Shown piece after piece: positions 58,866-64,000 of a stretch of 64,000 bases of DNA. Within the stretch, counting starts at the first letter, position 1, and each line of letters opens with the position of its first letter. The notes under the pieces were generated by a model that worked only from the letters and a program-made list of their open reading frames with translations, was not told where the DNA came from and did no database searches. A program made the translations under genes and the position numbers. This DNA is from Druceiella hillmani (Eukaryota; Arthropoda; Insecta; Lepidoptera; Hepialidae): the NCBI GenBank assembly GCA_039881145.1, contig JAYKKI010000039.1, positions 18,718,001-18,782,000 of the forward strand. Reading direction: 5' to 3'.

Positions 58866-59830
58866 TAGACGTATGCATGTATACTGCTATAGCAACAATA
58901 TTTATTAACCCACAACCTTAAAAGTACGACTGTTAGAAAATTGCACATTGACGCAATCATGCCAGCATTATAAAAAGGATCATTGCGGTCGCGCTCAATG
59001 TAGCTGTATGCATGTATATTGCCATAGCAACAATAGTTATTAACATACAGCCATAGAAAAACGATAGACAGAAATCTGTGCATTGATGCAATCATACCGA
59101 CGTTATAAAGAGGAATGATGGTTATAAAGGGTAATGATGTTTATGCAATAATACTAACGTTATAAAGAATAATGATGGTTATAAAGAGTGATGATGTTGA
59201 TGCAATCATACCAACGTTATAAAGAGAAATTATGGTTATAATGGGTGATGAGTTTGATGCAATCATACCAACGTTATAAAAAAGGAATGATGGTTGTAAA
59301 AGGTAATGATGTTGATGCAATCATACCAACGTTATAAAGAATAATGATGGTTTTAAAAAGTGGTGATGTTAATGCAACCATATCAACGTTATCGGGTAGT
59401 GACGGTCGCGCTCAATGTAGCTATGTGTATGTATATTTATTTATTTATGTTCTTTAATGTATACAGTTGAAATATAAGGCGGACCTACTTCTACGACTGT
59501 AATTTCTTACAGCTAACCAGAACAGCAGTCCAGCCCCGCTCGACGAGCGGTCGGGAATCGAACCCGGATCACCGCGGTGCTCCATGCTATCAAAAGCCTT
59601 GTGATCAATCCAACACACCACTGTAATGAGATTTAATATTTATAAATTTATTTTTTATTGCTATAGCAACATTACCTAACGTACAATCTGAGGTTGTTGA
59701 AACGACAGTTGGAAACCTGTGCATTGATACAGTCCTACCAATTTTATAATGAAGAATGTAGCAACAGCACTCACTGTAACTGTATGCATATATCATCTTG
59801 AAACCTTTATTTTGACATACGTAGCTGATG
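58866..59830. repeat. Complex minisatellite with 134-bp and 58-bp periods, split by a SINE
   Basis: A long unit (CGCTCAATGTAGCTGTATGC, ATGTATATTGCCATAGCAAC, then GTGCATTGATGCAATCATAC) occurs near 58855, 58990 and 59405-59790. Between the second and third, a shorter unit (AATGATGGTTATAAAGAGTG, ATGATGTTGATGCAATCATA, CCAACGTTATAAAGA) repeats about five times every 57-60 bp (59110-59390). The third long unit is interrupted after ATGTGTATGTATAT by the SINE. Confidence 0.9.
59434..59623 (-). mobile_element. tRNA-derived SINE, minus strand
   Basis: On the minus strand it starts CAGTGGTGTGTTGGATTGAT with an A-box-like TGGTGTGTTGG (59610-59620). About 45 bases later comes a canonical B box GGTTCGATTCC (59554-59564), embedded in CCGGGTTCGATTCCCGACCG, which is a paired T-arm. 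A tRNA-unrelated body follows and a tail of AAATAAATAAATA. Internal polymerase III promoter plus A-rich tail defines a tRNA-class SINE. It splits a minisatellite unit, so it is younger than the repeat. Which LINE supplies the reverse transcriptase is unknown; the similar AAATAAATAAA tails of the Jockey-like LINEs here suggest a partner. Confidence 0.85.
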
Positions 59831-60155
59831 TTAAACTGGCGCCTTATTTCACTTTACGTAAAGGTAGTTAAAGCAATGAACGTTACGATTGACTTTATAG
59901 GTTATTTAAATATTTCTTTCAATGAGTTAAAAAACCTGTAATTGACGCAAACATACTTGACGCGCAAAAAAGAACAAAATAACATGTAAAACCGCGTTTC
60001 TTCTCATCCATTGACAAAATACAGAACTGTCATCGTCGATGAAATAGTCCCATCCTTTTCTTTGTGCTCGTGAAACTAAATTAACGGACAATAAAGGTTA
60101 AAAGATATAACCAGTGCGATACAACATGTCGATTGTTAAAGAGAACAATAGAAAT
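59800..60155 (-). repeat. Dispersed repeat, inverted relative of 24200-24645
   Basis: GAAACCTTTATTTTGACATA, CGCCTTATTTCACTTTACGT and TTTATAGGTTATTTAAATAT match the complement of the element at 24.5-24.6 kb. GATACAACATGTCGATTG at 60118 matches its terminal word. Confidence 0.6.
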
Positions 60156-60256
60156 ACGATAATTAGAAACGTATGCATACTAAATATATAAAATAGACTC
60201 ACAACTAAACTAGACTACGTGATGAAGTATTATTTCTACTTTATTTAAATTCTTCA

Positions 60257-60297
60257 CCACGACCTAGGCTTCGTTGTATGACAATATCTTCAGGTGG
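60257..60297 (-). ncRNA. Hammerhead-like motif 10 (GAAG for GAAA)
   Basis: CTGAAGA, CCTAGG, GTC and stem I are intact. The last A of GAAA is G (a possible G:U closing pair in stem III), and stem II has a mismatch at its base (ATTGT-CAT-ACAAC). Confidence 0.45.
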
Positions 60298-60325
60298 GTT
60301 GTTAGCAAAGATCTTTACAAATAGC

Positions 60326-60366
60326 CCACCTAAATATGTTGTAATACAACGAAGCTTAAATCGTGG
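60326..60366 (+). ncRNA. Hammerhead-like motif 11, broken core
   Basis: Stem I and stem II are kept, but the core reads CTAAATA, GAAA is GAAG, and stem III is GCTTAAAT. Inactive by inspection. Confidence 0.45.
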
Positions 60367-60669
60367 TAAAGAAATTAAATAAAGTAAAAATAATACTACA
60401 TAACGTAGTTTCATTTAGTTGTGAATAATGAATTTCTACAAAATTAACGCCAAATGTATTCAATATTTAAAAAATAGACTGTTCAATTATTAAAATCTGT
60501 TTATTATCACCATATGATATTACGAAATTGAACTGTGAAAATAGGATAAATAATTAATTGTTCACAGGCACAATTAAAAACCCGTCAATTGCGAGTGGAA
60601 GTCGTGCACCGAGAGATCCGTACCAAGCCATGAAATGCAACTATAAAATTGTAACACTCTGTTTACTTA

Positions 60670-60673
<4 letters not shown>

Positions 60674-60716
<43 letters not shown>
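60674..60716. repeat. TA microsatellite
   Basis: About 20 TA units. It lies inside a 69-codon open frame that is not credible as a gene. Confidence 0.95.
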
Positions 60717-60718
<2 letters not shown>

Positions 60719-62689
60719 CGGTCTAGAAATTAAGGAATTAAAGAGGAAAAACCCCAAATGTGGATAATTATTTAAATAAAAAGAGTTTTGGACTGAGTAA
60801 ACAAACTCATATGGTACCCTAGACCTTATTGACATACTTCTAAATTCAAGCCCCCATTTCGGACCTCATTTTGAATAAAAATAAAAACATTTTGGCTCGG
60901 GGGCCGCTATACGATTTTTGAAACAGGCGAGGTTTTTCAGAAAATAGCAACATTCATAAAAATTATACAACATTTATAGAAATAGCCTAATATCTTTAAG
61001 AATAAATGTAGTATTTGAAAGTTGGTAAAAAATAATTTTGCCGTTTCTATGAATCATACAAATGATTGGAAACTCTAATAATAGAGTCAAAGTAGGGCCA
61101 GACAGCCGGATGTTACGTTTGTGTATGTATGTTACGCTTTTCGTTACGTATTCAAGTCTTATTGTGTTCTATTTTTGTCGTTCTATTTAATTTATTGTAT
61201 TTATTTTTATTGTTCAATTTATTAGTTTGCTCCTTTATTGTTAGACATTGGTAATATGTAATGTATTGACGTGACGTAATCAAAAAATATTGTCGAATTT
61301 TATAAATTATAATTGAAAGCCGACTTCGTGGAGCGGTGACTAGGAATTTATTTGTGTATTATAAATAATTATTACCGGTAATGAAATGAAAAAAAAGCTT
61401 TTTATTTTGAATGAAGCGAAGCAATGAAAATATAATTTATTAAATTTTGCATACACTTCCATTTCATTTTTCGCACATCTTGAAATATATCCATCTCTTT
61501 CGTTGTATTTTTTCCTCAATATTTAATGTATTTTAATGTATGTTTGTTAAAAAAAATTAATATTTTCATTGCGGAACGGCAAATTTGCTTATCCGTAGAG
61601 TTTAATGCTCTTCAGAAAAGTAAATTATTCTTCGATTCTTATTAAAAAAAAACACTCATAAAAAACGTATTTGATAATTATAAAAACCGCTCACGGCGAA
61701 TTTAATAAAAAAACGATTATCGGTTTAAAAATGCCGTTGTTATTGACAAACGACTTAAATTTCAAGAAAAATTTCGCTTATTTAAGTTTTATTTTTATGT
61801 TTGGCGATTTATCTTCTCATTTGTAAGTTATTTAAATATTTACTGCAAAATTGTGAAATAAGTTTGCGAATTAAAACGAAAAAAAAATTGAAAATCGATT
61901 GTTGCAAAAACCACTGTTTGATTAAAAAAATTGTTACGTAGATTTAAAAAAACTAATGTTAAATAGAAAAAAAATTGAAAAAAAATATTGTTACGTAGAA
62001 AAAATATTATTACATAGAACAAAAAAAAGTAAAAAATTAACTTTTGATAAAACACACTTTTTCCATCAGGTTTTTTTTTACATGAAGCATGTCTTCATGT
62101 ATATTCTGGGACAGTTCGAAGCCTATATCATTCGGTTTTGTATATTGTAAAATTGATATTGTATTTTACAATAATGATAACCACGTGAGCGCTAGAAGGT
62201 AAGGTATGAACAAGAACAATTTTTCCAACAAATTATCCTTTTGGCAATTGGAAAATAAATTACACATATTCTATGCTGCTAAGTATGATAACCCAGCATG
62301 CCAGATAGAAAATCAGTAAGAGATAGAAAAGAAAAGTAGCCACACGATCTCAGGTGTAAATATGAAAGGAATTTTTTTGGGAGACCTTCAGTAATTAGAT
62401 TGTATTTAGTTTCACATCGGCTTCAAATAATGAGCTGATCTTTGTCTTACCTCACACTGAAGTTATTTAAATTAAATTAATTGTGGAAAGACAACAAAAG
62501 GCCTCAGCGTTACGCAACTCAAATCCAAGCCTTCTGAATTAAATTGAACTCCTAGACTGATTACCTCAATAGCCCAATTATATATCCCACTTGAGAGGAA
62601 CGAGCGCCTGATCGTAACTCACCACAGAGCACTTGCTTTGTTAGAACCCCAAACCGCTCGCCACGCTCCATGGAGGGAAAACTCTAGCA
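60717..62689. other. Sequence without recognisable genes
   Basis: GGGCCGCTATACGATTTTTG at about 60900 and AGGGCCAGACAGCCGGATGT at about 61094 are isolated GC-richer words. A-rich and T-rich runs dominate 61540-62080. The last 200 bp (62490-62690) are GC-richer and may be the decayed C-terminal part of the following minus-strand LINE. Confidence 0.4.
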
Positions 62690-63260
62690 ACTTGTATTCT
62701 GCAAAATTGTCATGTCATCGGCAAATATCAGGTTTTCTACCGCATTGCCGAGATAATTTAGCAGGACAGCGAAGATCAAAGGCCTGAGATTCGGAACCTG
62801 ATTCTCTCCTAATCTCTTGCAATAAGATTCAAATATGAAATTACCCATTCGCATATATTAGTTTCTAGACACAATACATGTGAAGAGAATAAACATAAGA
62901 AGAACAGAGATAATCTGGCTCCGTAAAGCGATTTTGGTAGGATGTCATTATCCAAGCGATGAATAGTGTTATGGTATCCGAAATACGTAATATCGACCTA
63001 AAACTCCAGATCAACCTGGCAGGAGACATAGTCAATGAAGCATAAGAGTTTCGTAACAGCCGAAAATCCAACACGAAAGTCGTGTTGTCGTTCACAAATT
63101 TAACTTTCGTTGATCAAAATGATGTTGCGATGCAAGGTGAATTTGGATAATTTGGAGAGGATCTCAATCGACTGAGAGCTGGTTACGTCAGATACGGTAG
63201 GATCCTTAGGTACAAACATTACCTCAGAGTGTCTTTGATTCTTAAATAATCTCTCTTATA
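62690..63260 (-). pseudogene. Jockey-like LINE reverse transcriptase remnant, minus strand
   Basis: Reading the minus strand from about 63230: VFVPKDPTVSDVTSSQSIEI, LSKLSKF (first RT block), then RQHDFRVGFSAVTKLLCFID, YVSCQVDLEF (63040-63110), VDITYFGYHNTIHRLDNDIL (RT block A, its first catalytic Asp lost), a gap, PNLRPLIFAVLLNYLGNAVE and NLIFADDMTIL with FADD at 62714-62725. Frames shift between blocks and stops occur. The order and spacing match the plus-strand LINE at 49.6-50.2 kb, but the sequence is more diverged, so it is a different family or an older copy. Confidence 0.75.
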
Positions 63261-64000
63261 AAGAAAATCTTATAAAATTATATAGCCTCGATCTTGAATA
63301 ATCTAGTGATATTATGGACAATTTGGCGTGTCATATTGTTATACTACATTGACACCTATATAAAGCTGATGAATACCTGCTTGGTGTTAAATCTACCGTT
63401 AGTTAGACTTCCCTTAACTTCAATTTTAATGAGTTTTATCTATATTATCCTTTTTTATTTTATCAATTTCTGTCTTTTAACAAATGTGTGTAATTTTACC
63501 AACTTGTTTAATCAAGTCGCATTCTCTTTGGGCGGTGATCAGATGATAGAGGATTAATTCCGAGGAAAGTTGGAAAATTTACAACTGGAGCAAATACCTG
63601 GAATCATCAATTCGTTAACGAGTTAAATTGTTCATCTCTAGAACTCACCATCAAGCTCTGACCTGGTCGATGGTGTAGTTATTTTCCAAAGTAACAATTA
63701 CCAGTAGAACACATCTTGAATCACAGTTAATTTCCTACCACACATTAAACAGTTTCATTTTTCATTTCCGAATCTTATCTTCAGATCATCATCATATTTA
63801 TAAGGAACCACCTCTATAGTATACACTTTTAAACAAAAAAGAGAAAATAAAAAAATTTGAATCAGAGATATAAAAAAATATTAAAATTTAATATATTTTG
63901 CAAACATTTCTCAGATATCATTAAAATAATTTAAGTGATTTATTTAATGAAAATATAGACAAATGACTTTATTATTTTGTAATACAGATATATATATATA
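63261..64000. other. Sequence without recognisable genes
   Basis: An 87-codon plus-strand frame (63294-63557) predicts a hydrophobic peptide without recognisable domain. The window ends in a short TA run (63989-64000). Confidence 0.4.

Larger units (their letters stand above)
60201..60466. mobile_element. Ribozyme-bearing palindromic repeat E7
   Basis: A full palindrome with both arms and right outer end AATTTCTACAAAATTAACGC, CAAATGTATTCAATAT. More diverged than the others: left arm ACAACTAAACTAGACTACGT, and both cores carry changes. Confidence 0.85.

Noticed and set aside
59550..59623. A true tRNA gene on the minus strand
   Set aside because: B box and T-arm are perfect, but the A box is imperfect, no acceptor stem closes, and a SINE body with an A-rich tail follows.

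Overview
This is AT-rich eukaryotic DNA (roughly 70% A+T by eye), most likely from an insect or other arthropod. The evidence is a short interstitial CCTAA/TTAGG tract of the arthropod telomere type, a deletion derivative of a Tc1/mariner transposon, Jockey-like LINE reverse-transcriptase pseudogenes, a PIF/Harbinger-type MITE with TAA target duplication, a pair of non-autonomous Helitrons and a tRNA-derived SINE. The exact order of insect cannot be fixed from the sequence. I find no intact host gene: no open frame exceeds about 150 codons, none shows a recognisable cellular domain, and the longer frames lie in tandem repeats or transposon remains. The window reads as intergenic or intronic DNA.

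Layout. 1-6.2 kb: a Helitron, then a 5.5 kb satellite array of about 43 copies of a 129-bp monomer with a higher-order pattern. 6.2-20 kb: a palindromic element, a minisatellite near 9.4-10.1 kb, an AT-cored hairpin element at 11.5 kb, and a run of short tandem arrays (units of about 140, 37, 22, 69 and 128 bp). 19.3-25.2 kb: two inverted copies of a conserved CCAAT plus TATA promoter-like module point towards each other across about 5.3 kb that holds hairpin repeats, a 105-bp minisatellite and the telomere-like tract. 25-39 kb: microsatellites, a weak inverted duplication, 32-, 30- and 38-bp arrays and a LINE reverse-transcriptase remnant. 39-52 kb: a Harbinger-like MITE, LINE 3' ends on both strands, a mariner deletion derivative, a cluster of ribozyme-like palindromes, the second Helitron and the best-preserved LINE pseudogene. 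52-64 kb: further dispersed repeats, two more ribozyme-like palindromes, a minisatellite split by a SINE, and a minus-strand LINE pseudogene.

The most interesting system is a family of palindromic repeats (seven copies, at about 21.0, 21.5, 44.3, 44.6, 51.0, 53.9 and 60.2 kb). Each arm can carry a 41-nt motif that matches the minimal type I hammerhead ribozyme in layout: a CCAC/GTGG stem I, a CTGAAGA core, a short stem II, GAAA, a self-complementary CCTAGG stem III and a GTC cleavage triplet. Eleven motifs are present on both strands, from well preserved to broken. Short palindromic stem III is characteristic of hammerheads in Penelope-like retroelements and retrozymes, so these are probably non-autonomous relatives. 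One unpaired U between the core and stem II departs from the textbook fold, so activity is not assured.
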